A DNA stretch of 64,000 nt. Origin: JAGRGG01 sp965217265 (GTDB lineage Bacteria > Pseudomonadota > Alphaproteobacteria > Geminicoccales > Geminicoccaceae). The position numbers and the translations under genes are program-made. The notes under the pieces were generated by a model, which saw only the letters and a program-made list of their open reading frames with translations, was not told the DNA's origin and made no database searches. Numbering within the stretch: the first letter of the stretch is position 1; the number at the start of each line of letters is the position of its first letter. The stretch spans positions 620,001 through 684,000 of the forward strand of contig CBDCHP010000018.1 in the NCBI GenBank assembly GCA_965217265.1. The letters are read 5' to 3'. This document shows, piece after piece, positions 17,133-27,547 of this stretch.

Positions 17133-17524
17133 CGTGGACGGCCTGTAAGCCGGGTTCTGTGCCGGGGCATTTCCGCCCCGGCGGCGACCATTCCTCTGGG
17201 ACGGACGTCGCCGTCCGCCTCGCGCGACCAACCCGAGCGGACCCCGGGGACGGGGTCGTGCCCTTTCAGGCACCGCCGCTCCTACACGGTCTTGCTCCCG
17301 GTGGGGTTTGCCGTGCCGTCCGCGTTGCCGCGGCCGCGGTGCGCCCTTACCGCACCCTTTCACCCTGACCCGCGAGGGGGGTTCCCCTCCGGCGGGCGGA
17401 CTGCTCTCTGTGGCACTTTCCCTGGGGTTGCCCCCGCCGGGCGTTACCCGGCACCGTGTCCCCGTGGAGCCCGGACTTTCCTCCCCGGGCTTAGAAGCCC
17501 GGAGCGGCCGCCCAGCCGTCCACG
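17133..17524 (-). ncRNA. rnpB: RNase P RNA (class A)
   Basis: Catalytic RNA that trims the 5' leaders of tRNA precursors, about 392 nt. The conserved core elements are present on the minus strand: GAGGAAAGTCCGGGCTCC near the 5' end (around 17487-17470) and ACAGAACCCGGCTTA near the 3' end (around 17160-17146). The two ends pair as P1 (CGTGGACGG with CCGTCCACG), which sets the boundaries used; the exact ends are estimates to within a few bases. A TTATCT hexamer just upstream of 17524 could be its -10, so its promoter would be squeezed between the RNA and the repeat element starting at 17562. Confidence 0.95.
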
Positions 17525-17561
17525 GGGGCGAAGATAACGGTTCTAGTGCGCTTGGGGAAGA

Positions 17562-17705
17562 TGAACGCTTCGCGTCCGCTGGCGCGGGGCCTTTTTTCTT
17601 TTTTGCCAGTGTTAACGTAGGAGACTGGCCGCGACGCCGAGGGCGAACCTCGGACAAGGGCAAAAAAGAAAAAAGAAAGCCCGCGCGGCAGCGCACGCGC
17701 AAGCG

Positions 17706-17708
<3 letters not shown>
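17562..17708 (-). repeat. Palindromic repeat element, copy A
   Basis: 147-bp inverted repeat. The left end TGAACGCTTCGCGTCCGCT and the right end AGCGCACGCGCAAGCGTCA are imperfect inverse copies, and both arms carry a pyrimidine/purine tract (CTTTTTTCTTTTTTGCC facing GGGCAAAAAAGAAAAAAG). Compared with copies B to F the core is in the opposite orientation. It lies between rnpB and clpB, both on the minus strand. Its last three bases (TCA on plus) are the clpB stop codon. Confidence 0.9.
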
Positions 17709-20300
<2,592 letters not shown>

Positions 20301-20490
20301 GCGTTAAGTTCCCTCGTGCGAGCGGAAGTCTCGGCCATCGGACCCGGCTTGCGGCACCCGACGACCATACTGCGCATAATTTGGGCATTTTGGCGTGCTG
20401 CACAAGATGTCGGCCGAGTGGCGCGGGGGCTTCAAGGCGGCATTTTCGCGGCCAGATCGCACCACCTGAACATCGGCCCGGACGACATGA

Positions 20491-21069
20491 ATGACCGATT
20501 TCACCGACGGCATGACGTGGCTGAACGAGCCGCCGTTCTGGGCGATGGACGATGGAACCCTGCGCGTCCGCTCGGGCGAGCGGACGGACTTCTGGCAGGG
20601 CACCCACTACGGCTTTCATCGCGACAACGGGCATTTCCTCTGGCGCCGTCGCGCCGGGGAGTTCACGGCGGGCGTCACCTTCGACGGGCGTTACGAGGCG
20701 CTCTACGATCAGGCCGGGATGATGGTCCGCTTCGACGCGACGCGCTGGATCAAGTGCGGCGTCGAGTACACCGACGGCGCCGAGCACTTGAGCGTCGTCG
20801 TCACCAACGGCCACTCGGACTGGTCGGTGCGGCGGCTCGACGGCGGCGGCGGCCCGGTCTCGGTGCGCGTCACCCGCCTGGGCGACGCGATGTTCGTTCA
20901 GTACAAGACGGGTGATCGGCCCTGGGCGACGGCCCGCCTCGCCTATTTCCCGGTCGAGCTTCGCGAGCTGATGGTCGGCATCGCCTTCTGCTCGCCGGGG
21001 CGCGCCGGCTTCGAGGCGAAATTCGGCGGCTTCGAACTCGGCGACCCCCTCAGCCGGGACATCCACTGA
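20491..21069 (+). CDS. DUF1349 family protein
   Basis: A 192-residue protein of the DUF1349 family, a concanavalin-like beta-sandwich. The N-terminal WLNEPPFWAMDDGTLRVRS, TDFWQGTHYGF, FDGRYEALYDQAGMM, KCGVEYTDG and SDWSVRR segments are typical. No signal peptide or membrane helix is seen, so it is probably cytosolic. Molecular function is unknown; some annotations call relatives regulators of enolase, which is not well supported. It is transcribed away from clpB, and its last 20 bp overlap the 3' end of the convergent prmC gene. Confidence 0.85.
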   Translation: MTDFTDGMTWLNEPPFWAMDDGTLRVRSGERTDFWQGTHYGFHRDNGHFLWRRRAGEFTAGVTFDGRYEALYDQAGMMVRFDATRWIKCGVEYTDGAEHLSVVVTNGHSDWSVRRLDGGGGPVSVRVTRLGDAMFVQYKTGDRPWATARLAYFPVELRELMVGIAFCSPGRAGFEAKFGGFELGDPLSRDIH

Positions 21070-21904
21070 ACCGGGCGACCACGCAGCGCTCGATGCCGGT
21101 CAAGTCGCGCCGCGACTGGTCAAGCGTCGATCTTCGCGCGGCGAGGAGGCCGCGCACGGCTTCAACCTGGCCGCGCCCGACCTCCAGGGCGACCATCCCC
21201 CCCGGCCGCAGGAGCCGGGGCAGATCCCCGGCGATCGCGCGGTAGGCATCCAGCCCGTCCTCGCCGCCGACCAGCGCCGCGCGCGGCTCGAAGGCGCGCA
21301 CGTCGGCGTCGAGGCCGTCGTGCTCAAACGCCGTGATATAGGGTGGGTTGGCGACGACGAGATCGAAGCCGCCTTCGAGCGCCCTGCCCCAGTCGCCCCG
21401 CACGAGGGCGGCGCGCTTGGCCAGCCCGTGCCGGTCGAGGTTGCGCCGCGCGACGCGCAGGGCCGCCGTGCTGCGATCGACCCCGACGCCGAACGCCGCC
21501 GGCCTCTCGGTCAGCAGTGCCGCGAGGATGCAGCCGCTGCCGGTGCCGAGGTCGAGGATCCTGGCGGGGCCGTCGGACAGGGCCGCCAAGCCCGCCTCGA
21601 CGAGAAGCTCGGTCTCCGGCCGCGGCACCAGGACGCCGGGGCCCACCTCGAAGTCGAGGCCGTAGAACTCGCGTTGCTTGAGAATGTAGGCGATCGGCTC
21701 GCGCGCGGCGCGGCGCCCGACCAAGGCCGCGAGCGTCGCGGCTTGATCCTCGTTCAAGGCTCGCTCCGGCGCGCGCAACTGTGCCGCGCGGTCGAGGCCG
21801 GTCGCGGCCGCGCACAAGAGGCGGGCCTCGAAGCGCGGGTCGTCGATCCCGGCGGCGGCCAGCTCCGCCGCGGCGGAGCTCAGCGCCGCGTCGAGCCGCG
21901 TCAG
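21050..21904 (-). CDS. prmC: Peptide chain release factor N5-glutamine methyltransferase
   Basis: SAM-dependent enzyme that methylates the GGQ glutamine of release factors RF1 and RF2. Motifs: REPIAYILKQREFYGL, GVLVPRPETELLVE, ILDLGTGSGCILAAL (SAM loop) and the catalytic VVANPPYI. No ATG, GTG or TTG exists in frame near the N-terminus. The best start is CTG at 21904, whose CTGA overlaps the prfA stop, giving 284 residues beginning LTRLDAALSS. Substrate and modifying enzyme are thus translationally coupled. The 3' end overlaps the convergent DUF1349 gene by 20 bp. Confidence 0.93.
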   Translation of the reverse strand: MTRLDAALSSAAAELAAAGIDDPRFEARLLCAAATGLDRAAQLRAPERALNEDQAATLAALVGRRAAREPIAYILKQREFYGLDFEVGPGVLVPRPETELLVEAGLAALSDGPARILDLGTGSGCILAALLTERPAAFGVGVDRSTAALRVARRNLDRHGLAKRAALVRGDWGRALEGGFDLVVANPPYITAFEHDGLDADVRAFEPRAALVGGEDGLDAYRAIAGDLPRLLRPGGMVALEVGRGQVEAVRGLLAARRSTLDQSRRDLTGIERCVVARFSGCPG

Positions 21905-22974
21905 TTGGCCTCCGCCAGCCGCTGCGCCTGATCCTCGGCGGTCAGCGCCTCGACGATCTCGCCCAGGGCCTCGCCGGCGACGACCTGCTCCAGCTTGTAA
22001 AGCGTGAGGTTGATGCGGTGGTCGGTGACGCGGCCTTGCGGGAAGTTGTAGGTGCGGATGCGCTCCGAGCGGTCGCCCGAGCCCACCTGCCCCTTGCGCT
22101 CGGCCGAGCGCGCCGCGTCGCGGGTGGCGCGCTCCTGCTCGTAGAGCCTTGCCCGCAGGATCTTCATCGCCTTGGCGCGGTTCTTGTGCTGCGACTTCTC
22201 GTCTTGCATCGCGACCACGATGCCGCTCGGCATGTGGGTGATGCGAACGGCGCTCTCGGTCTTGTTGACGTGCTGCCCGCCCGCGCCGGAAGCGCGGTAG
22301 ACGTCGACGCGCAGATCGCCCTCGTCGATGTCGAGGTCGACCTCCTCGGCCTCGGGCAGGACGGCCACGGTCGCGGCCGAGGTGTGGATCCGCCCGCCCG
22401 CCTCGGTCGCCGGCACGCGCTGGACGCGATGCACGCCGGCCTCGTACTTGAGGCATGCGAAGGCGCCCCTGCCCTTGATTTCGGCGGTCGCCTCCTTGAC
22501 CCCGCCGATCCCGGTCTCGCTCAAGTCCATGATCTCGAAGCCGAGGCCCTGCAGGTCGGCGTAGCGCTGGTACATGCGCAAGAGGTCGCCCGCGAACAAG
22601 GCCGCCTCCTCGCCGCCGGTGCCGGCGCGGATCTCCAAGATGGCGCTCTTGTCGTCGGCGGCGTCCTTGGGCAACAGCAGCAGGCGCAGCGCCTCCTCCA
22701 GCCCCGGCAGGCGCGCGTCGATCGCGGCCATGTCGGCCTCGACCAGGGCGCGCATCTCCTTGTCGTCCTCGGCGTCGGCCAGCAATTCCTCCAGGCCCGC
22801 CCGCTCGGCCTCGGCCGCGCGGAGGCCCTCGATGCCGGCGACGACCGGCTCGATCTCGGCGAACTCCTTCGCCAAGGCGGCGTAGTCGCCCGACGACTCG
22901 CTCATCAGCGCGTTCAACTCGTCCTTGCGGGCGAGAATGGCGTCCAGTTTCGATTCGAGCGACGACGCGGCCAT
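21901..22974 (-). CDS. prfA: Peptide chain release factor 1
   Basis: RF1 recognises UAA and UAG in the ribosomal A site and triggers peptide release. 357 residues, full length. The stop-codon recognition region reads RVPATEAGGRIHTS (PxT-type, RF1 rather than RF2), and the catalytic loop is GAGGQHVNKTESAVRI. The N-terminal domain has the usual helical segment with AGTGGEEAALFAGDLLRMY. The downstream prmC start overlaps the stop codon. Confidence 0.97.
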   Translation of the reverse strand: MAASSLESKLDAILARKDELNALMSESSGDYAALAKEFAEIEPVVAGIEGLRAAEAERAGLEELLADAEDDKEMRALVEADMAAIDARLPGLEEALRLLLLPKDAADDKSAILEIRAGTGGEEAALFAGDLLRMYQRYADLQGLGFEIMDLSETGIGGVKEATAEIKGRGAFACLKYEAGVHRVQRVPATEAGGRIHTSAATVAVLPEAEEVDLDIDEGDLRVDVYRASGAGGQHVNKTESAVRITHMPSGIVVAMQDEKSQHKNRAKAMKILRARLYEQERATRDAARSAERKGQVGSGDRSERIRTYNFPQGRVTDHRINLTLYKLEQVVAGEALGEIVEALTAEDQAQRLAEAN

Positions 22975-23045
22975 CTGCCTTCACGCTTTCCTGCAATGCT
23001 CTCGGGCACGGCGGGAATGTCGGCAAGCGGGTGGGAAAGGTCAAG

Positions 23046-23190
23046 GAACGCTTCGCGTGCGCTGACGCGCGGTCTTTCTTCTTCTCTTTTTTCTACTTTT
23101 CGTTGGAGCTTAGCCTCAACGCCGAAGCCAGCCCCGGCCAAAGTTGCAAAAAAGAAGAGAGAAAAGCCCCGCGCAGCGGACGCGAAGCGT
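23046..23190 (+). repeat. Palindromic repeat element, copy B
   Basis: Inverted repeat of about 145 bp between the prfA start and the stop of the EF-hand gene, both minus-strand genes. Left arm GAACGCTTCGCGTGCGCTGA followed by a long T/C tract; right arm an A/G tract followed by a GCGGACGCGAAGCGT end. The core contains GCCGAAGCCAGCCCCGGCC and AAAGTTGC, shared with copy D. Confidence 0.9.
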
Positions 23191-23197
23191 ACGAACG

Positions 23198-23680
23198 TCA
23201 GTCGTCTCGACTGCGCTCACCCCGCCCGCCGCGGCCGAGTTCGTCCTCGGCGATGGCGCCGTCGTCGTTGCGGTCGGCGCGGTCGAACAGCCGCTCGACC
23301 GGGCGGTTCATCTCGGCCTCGGTGACGTTGCCGTCGCCGTCGGCGTCGAGGAACTGAAAGCCGCGCACCATCATCGGGCGAGTCAGTTCGAGGTAGAGCG
23401 GCTGGAACTCGTCGAGGGTGAGGTTGCCGTCGCCGTTGCCGTCGTTGGCGCTCAGGCGCCCGCCGACGAAGGCGGCGGCCTCGTCGCGCGTAACGCTGCC
23501 GTCGCCGTTCGCGTCGGCCCGCTCGAACAGTTGCGTCATGCCCATGCCGGCCATGCCGCCCATCCGGTGGCCGCCCCAGCCGCCGCGCATCCCGTGCGCG
23601 TCGGCGACGGCGGCAAAACCGACGGCGCCGAGTGCCAGAACGCCGACACCGCCGAAGAGAAGTTTCGTGCGCGTCTTCAT
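23198..23680 (-). CDS. Secreted EF-hand calcium-binding protein
   Basis: 160 residues. An N-terminal signal peptide (Lys/Arg start, LLFGGVGVLALGAVGFAAV, likely cleavage near ADA-HG) predicts export to the periplasm. A Gly/Met/His-rich linker (MRGGWGGHRMGGMAGMGM) is followed by four EF-hand loops: DANGDGSVTRDE, DGNGDGNLTLDE, DADGDGNVTEAE and DRNDDGAIAEDE, all with Asp at positions 1, 3 and 5 or close to it. Divergently transcribed from an OmpR/EnvZ-type pair, suggesting it may be a target or partner of that system. The His/Met-rich linker could bind other metals. Confidence 0.9.
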   Translation of the reverse strand: MKTRTKLLFGGVGVLALGAVGFAAVADAHGMRGGWGGHRMGGMAGMGMTQLFERADANGDGSVTRDEAAAFVGGRLSANDGNGDGNLTLDEFQPLYLELTRPMMVRGFQFLDADGDGNVTEAEMNRPVERLFDRADRNDDGAIAEDELGRGGRGERSRDD

Positions 23681-23848
23681 CGTCGATCCTTTGATCTGTG
23701 ATTGCGAGGCAGGTTATGCCCGGCGAATGTCGCAGAGCTTCGCCGCTATAGGCGTCGATTGGTCGCCAAGGGTGACGATTCGGCCGTCTGACACACTTTG
23801 CGACAAAGGCGGCGTGCGATCGGGGGGTAGCTTTGGCATAACCGCCCC

Positions 23849-24568
23849 ATGAACGAGCCGGCGCCGCACATCCTCGTCTGCGACGATCACCGCGAGATCC
23901 GCGACCTGCTCGCCCGCTACCTCGCCAAGCAGGGCTACCGCGTCACCACGGCCGAGAACGGCGCCGCCCTGGAGCGGGCGCTGCGGGCGCAGACGTTCGA
24001 CCTCGTCGTCCTCGACATCATGATGCCGGGGGAGGACGGGCTCAGCCTCACCCGCCGCCTGCGCGCGACGACCGACCTTCCCGTCATCCTGCTCACCGCC
24101 GTCGCCGAGGAGACCGACCGCATCGTCGGCCTGGAGATCGGCGCCGACGACTACGTGACCAAGCCCTTCAACCCGCGCGAGTTGCTGGCCCGGATCAAGG
24201 CGGTCATGCGCCGGGCGCAGAGCCTGCCGCCTTCGCGCGAGCCCAAGCCCGCGGGCGTCGTCGGCTTCGATCGCTGGCGCTTCGATCGGGCCAAGCGCGA
24301 ACTGAGCGACGAGGCCGGCGTCGTCGTGCCGCTCAGCACGGCCGAGTACCGCCTGCTCTCCGCCCTCGTCGATCGCCCGGGCATGGTCTTGACCCGCGAC
24401 CAGCTCCTCGACCTCACCGCCGGGCGCGAGGCCAAGGTGTTCGACCGCTCGATCGACAACCAAGTCAGCCGCCTGCGCCGCAAGATCGAGGCCGACCCGA
24501 AGAACCCCGCCATCATCAAGACGCACTGGGGCGGGGGTTATAGTTTCGTTGCCGAGGTGACGGGGTGA
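23849..24568 (+). CDS. OmpR-family response regulator
   Basis: 239 residues: receiver domain (1-118) with acidic pair CDDH, phosphoacceptor Asp in VVLDIMMPGEDG, the conserved Thr in ILLTAV and Lys in DYVTKPFNP, then a winged-helix DNA-binding domain (about 140-235) ending in INVxxLRRKIE-type sequence (DNQVSRLRRKIEADP) and THWGGGYSF. It activates or represses genes when phosphorylated by its partner kinase, presumably the product at 24699. Nearby targets probably include the divergent EF-hand gene. A palindromic repeat element separates it from the kinase gene. Confidence 0.95.
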   Translation: MNEPAPHILVCDDHREIRDLLARYLAKQGYRVTTAENGAALERALRAQTFDLVVLDIMMPGEDGLSLTRRLRATTDLPVILLTAVAEETDRIVGLEIGADDYVTKPFNPRELLARIKAVMRRAQSLPPSREPKPAGVVGFDRWRFDRAKRELSDEAGVVVPLSTAEYRLLSALVDRPGMVLTRDQLLDLTAGREAKVFDRSIDNQVSRLRRKIEADPKNPAIIKTHWGGGYSFVAEVTG

Positions 24569-24694
24569 TGAACGCTTCGCGTCCGCTGCGCGGGGCTTCG
24601 TCCGAGGCCGGCCCTCGGCGCCGCGGCCAGCCACCTGCGTTAACACTGGCAATAAGAAAGAAGAAAAGACCGCGCGTCAGCGCACGCGAAGCGT
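24569..24694 (+). repeat. Palindromic repeat element, copy C (left tract lost)
   Basis: 126-bp member of the repeat family lying between the response regulator and histidine kinase genes, its TGAACGC end abutting the regulator stop codon. The outer arms are intact (TGAACGCTTCGCGTCCGCTG and AGCGCACGCGAAGCGT). The left pyrimidine tract present in the other copies is missing, while the right A/G tract remains (AATAAGAAAGAAGAAAAG). The core matches that of copy A inverted (GCGTTAACACTGGC). Confidence 0.85.
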
Positions 24695-24698
24695 ATCG

Positions 24699-26051
24699 AT
24701 GAAGCGCCTCTGGCCAAAGACCCTCGGCGCGCGGCTGGCGCTCCTCTTGCTGCTCGCCCTGATCGCGGGCCAAGTGCTGACGTTCGTCATCCTGGCCGAC
24801 AGCCGCCGAAGCGCGATCATCGCCGCCAACCGGGCGCAGGTCTTGAGCCGCACCGTCACCCTGGTCCGGCTGCTGCGTGCCCTGCCTCCGCCCCTGCACG
24901 GGGCCGCGCTGGAGGCCAGCGACGGGCGCGGGTTCGAGGTGAGCCTAGACCCGAAGAGCCTCATCGCTGACGAGGACGGGGCCGACGCGGACGGGACGGC
25001 GCCCAACCCGTTCGAGCGCCGCTTGGGGCGTCTGCTCGCCGGGGCCGAAATCGGCCGGGTCGAGGTGGCGCTCGCCGGGCGCGGCCCGTGGGCGCGCGGG
25101 CGGCACGGCGGCTGGCGCCCGAGTTTGGCGATCGCGATCGAACTCGATCCTGGGCGCTGGCTCAACCTCGAATATCGCTTGGCCCCGCCGCCCGGCGGCT
25201 GGCTGTTGCCGACCGCGACCTATCTCGGCGTCACGGCGGCGCTGGTCAGCCTGATCGCCGTGCTCGTCGCCCGCCGGATCGCCGCCCCCCTCAAAGCGCT
25301 CGCCGGGGCCGCCGATCGTCTCGGCCGCGGCGAGGCGGTCGGGAACCTGGACGAGGGGGGGCCCGACGAACTGCGCCGCACGGCGCGCGCCTTCAACCGG
25401 ATGCAGGCACGGCTGAGGCGATTCGTCGACGAGCGGACCAGGATGCTGGCGGCGATGAGCCACGACCTGCGCACGCCGATCACGGCGTTGCGCCTGCGCG
25501 CCGAACTGCTCGACGACGAGGTCGAGCGCGGGCGCTTCGTCGCCACCCTCGACGAGATGGCGGCGATGGTCGAGGCCAGCCTCGCGTTCGCCCGCGAGGA
25601 CGCGCGCGGCGAGGCGACGCGGCCGGTCGATCTCGGCGCCTTGGGCGAGAGCGTGGCCGAGGATCTGCGCGACCTGGGCGCGTCGATCGAGGCGGACGAC
25701 CTGCCCCGCCGCGTGCTCGCCGTTCGGCCGCAGGCGCTGCGCCGGGCCCTGCGCAACGTGCTGGAGAACGCCGTCCGCTACGGCGGGCACGCGGCACTGC
25801 GGCTGGAGGAGGACGGACAATCCTTACGCTTCGTCGTCGAGGACGAGGGCCCCGGCATCCCCGACGACGCGATCGGGCGCGTCTTCGAGCCCTTCGTGCG
25901 CCTGGAGACCAGCCGCTCGCGCGAGACCGGCGGCATCGGCCTCGGCCTTGCCATCGCCCGCGACGTCCTGCGCGCGCACGGCGGCGACGTCACCCTCGCC
26001 AACCGGCCGACGGGCGGCCTGATCGTGCGCCTAAGCCTGCCCAAGGCGTGA
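24699..26051 (+). CDS. EnvZ-like sensor histidine kinase
   Basis: 450 residues, inner membrane. First membrane helix at about 11-32 (LALLLLLALIAGQVLTFVIL), a periplasmic region of roughly 140 residues with an acidic patch (ADEDGADADG), second helix around 172-192, HAMP domain (ARRIAAPLKALAGAADRLGRG), dimerisation/phosphoacceptor motif MSHDLRTPITALRLR, N box NVLENAVRYGG, and ATP-lid motifs DEGPGIPDD and TGGIGLGLAI. It should phosphorylate the regulator encoded upstream. The signal is unknown; calcium or another cation is possible given the EF-hand neighbour. Its last 21 bp overlap the convergent hisS. Confidence 0.95.
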   Translation: MKRLWPKTLGARLALLLLLALIAGQVLTFVILADSRRSAIIAANRAQVLSRTVTLVRLLRALPPPLHGAALEASDGRGFEVSLDPKSLIADEDGADADGTAPNPFERRLGRLLAGAEIGRVEVALAGRGPWARGRHGGWRPSLAIAIELDPGRWLNLEYRLAPPPGGWLLPTATYLGVTAALVSLIAVLVARRIAAPLKALAGAADRLGRGEAVGNLDEGGPDELRRTARAFNRMQARLRRFVDERTRMLAAMSHDLRTPITALRLRAELLDDEVERGRFVATLDEMAAMVEASLAFAREDARGEATRPVDLGALGESVAEDLRDLGASIEADDLPRRVLAVRPQALRRALRNVLENAVRYGGHAALRLEEDGQSLRFVVEDEGPGIPDDAIGRVFEPFVRLETSRSRETGGIGLGLAIARDVLRAHGGDVTLANRPTGGLIVRLSLPKA

Positions 26052-27284
26052 GCGGATCGCGTCCTCCAGCCCGTCGAGCGGCAGGGACGCCTCGTCCTTC
26101 GCGTCGAGGTCGCGCAGCTTGACGACCCCTCCTGCCAGTTCGTCGTCGCCCAGGAACAAGGCGAGGCGCGCGTTCGCCCGGTCGGCCCGCTTCATGCGCT
26201 GCGCCGGCTTGCCCTTGAAGGCGTGTTCGATCGCGATCCCGGCCCGCCGCAGCCGCGCGGCCAGTTCAACCGCCGCCCGCTCGCCGGCCGCGCCGATCGG
26301 GACCAGCGCGACCGGCCGGGGCGGCGGCGGCGGGTCGCTCGCCAGGAGCGCCAGCCGCTCGATCCCGGCGGCCCAGCCCACCCCCGGCGTCGGAGCCCCG
26401 CCCAGTTCGGCCACCAGCCCGTCGTAGCGCCCGCCGGCGATCAGGGCGCTTTGCGCGCCCAGTTCGGTCGTCGTGAACTCGAACGCGGTGTGGGTGTAGT
26501 AGTCGAGCCCGCGCACGAGGTTGGCGTTCTGCCGATAGGCGATGCCCAGATCCGCGAGCCCCGCCAGCACCGCGTCGAAGAAGGCGCGGCTCGACGGGTT
26601 CAGGTGTCCTTCCATGCGCGGTGCCTCGGCCACCACCGCCTTGTCGCCCGCGTCCTTGCTGTCCAGGATGCGCAAGGGGTTGCGCTCCAGGCGCCTTAAG
26701 CTGTCCTCGGACAGTTCGCCCTTGCGGCCTTCGAGGTAGCGCACCAGCACGTCGCGGTAGGCGCTTCGGCTCTCGGGGTCGCCGAGGCTGTTGATCTCCA
26801 GCGCGTAGCGGCCCTCCAGGCCCAGGCGGCGCAGCACCTCGGCCCCGATCGCGATCACCTCGACGTCGGCCGCCGGCTCGCTTGCCCCCAAGAGTTCGAC
26901 GCCGATCTGGTGGAACTGGCGCTGACGGCCCTTTTGCGGCCGCTCGTAGCGAAACATCGGCCCGGCGTAGAACAGTTTGAGCGGGGCGTGCTGCAACAGG
27001 CCGTTCGAGACGACGGCGCGCACGACGCCGGCCGTGTTCTCGGGCCGGAGCACGAGCCGCTCGCCGCCGCGGTCCTCGAAGGCGTACATCTCCTTGGCGA
27101 CGACGTCGGAAGTCTCGCCCAAGGAGCGCTGGAAGACCTCGACGAACTCGAAGATCGGGGTCTGGATCTCGTCGTAGCCGTAGAGCGCCGCGATCTCCTG
27201 CGCCGTGCGCGCGACGTGGCGGTGTCGGCGCATAGCGTCGCCGAACAGGTCGTGCGTGCCGCGGACGGGGCGGAGATCGGCCAT
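26031..27284 (-). CDS. hisS: Histidine--tRNA ligase
   Basis: Class II aminoacyl-tRNA synthetase, 417 residues. Opening PVRGTHDLFGDA is the standard HisRS start. Also seen: motif 2 FYAGPMFRYERPQKGRQRQF, the histidine-specific LVRGLDYYTHTAFEF, motif 3 within GWAAGIERL, and a C-terminal anticodon-binding domain. ATG at 27284. The gene order ispG / small ORF / hisS is compact and all on the minus strand; the 3' end overlaps the convergent kinase gene. Confidence 0.97.
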   Translation of the reverse strand: MADLRPVRGTHDLFGDAMRRHRHVARTAQEIAALYGYDEIQTPIFEFVEVFQRSLGETSDVVAKEMYAFEDRGGERLVLRPENTAGVVRAVVSNGLLQHAPLKLFYAGPMFRYERPQKGRQRQFHQIGVELLGASEPAADVEVIAIGAEVLRRLGLEGRYALEINSLGDPESRSAYRDVLVRYLEGRKGELSEDSLRRLERNPLRILDSKDAGDKAVVAEAPRMEGHLNPSSRAFFDAVLAGLADLGIAYRQNANLVRGLDYYTHTAFEFTTTELGAQSALIAGGRYDGLVAELGGAPTPGVGWAAGIERLALLASDPPPPPRPVALVPIGAAGERAAVELAARLRRAGIAIEHAFKGKPAQRMKRADRANARLALFLGDDELAGGVVKLRDLDAKDEASLPLDGLEDAIRSRLGQA

Positions 27285-27320
27285 GCGTCGTGAACTTTCC
27301 GAGATGGATCTTGAACAGGT

Positions 27321-27539
27321 TCAGCCGAAGAACTTGACCCAGGCGGCACCGGCGGCGAAAGCGCCGACGATGAGAGTGCCAGCCGCGAGGACGGTGCGCC
27401 AGAATTCGTATTTGCGCATCGCCTCGTTGTGACGAATGTCCTCGCGGATCTTCTCAAGCGTGGCGTTCATGAGCGCAATCTCTGCATCGAGCTTCTCAAG
27501 CTCCTTGGCCTCACGTCCGCTTATATCAGCTTCCGGCAA
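27321..27539 (-). CDS. Small coiled-coil, single-helix membrane protein
   Basis: Short protein with a charged heptad-like region (EAKELEKLDAEIALMNATLE) and a C-terminal membrane helix (FWRTVLAAGTLIVGAFAAG) ending VKFFG. Two starts are possible: TTG at 27539, 8 nt after the ispG stop, giving 72 residues, or ATG at 27470, giving 49. The TTG is preferred because the coiled-coil pattern continues upstream of the ATG, but no strong ribosome binding site decides it. Small proteins of this design are common in alphaproteobacteria; I do not recognise a named family and infer no function. Confidence 0.7.
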   Translation of the reverse strand: MPEADISGREAKELEKLDAEIALMNATLEKIREDIRHNEAMRKYEFWRTVLAAGTLIVGAFAAGAAWVKFFG

Positions 27540-27547
27540 CCGGCGCC

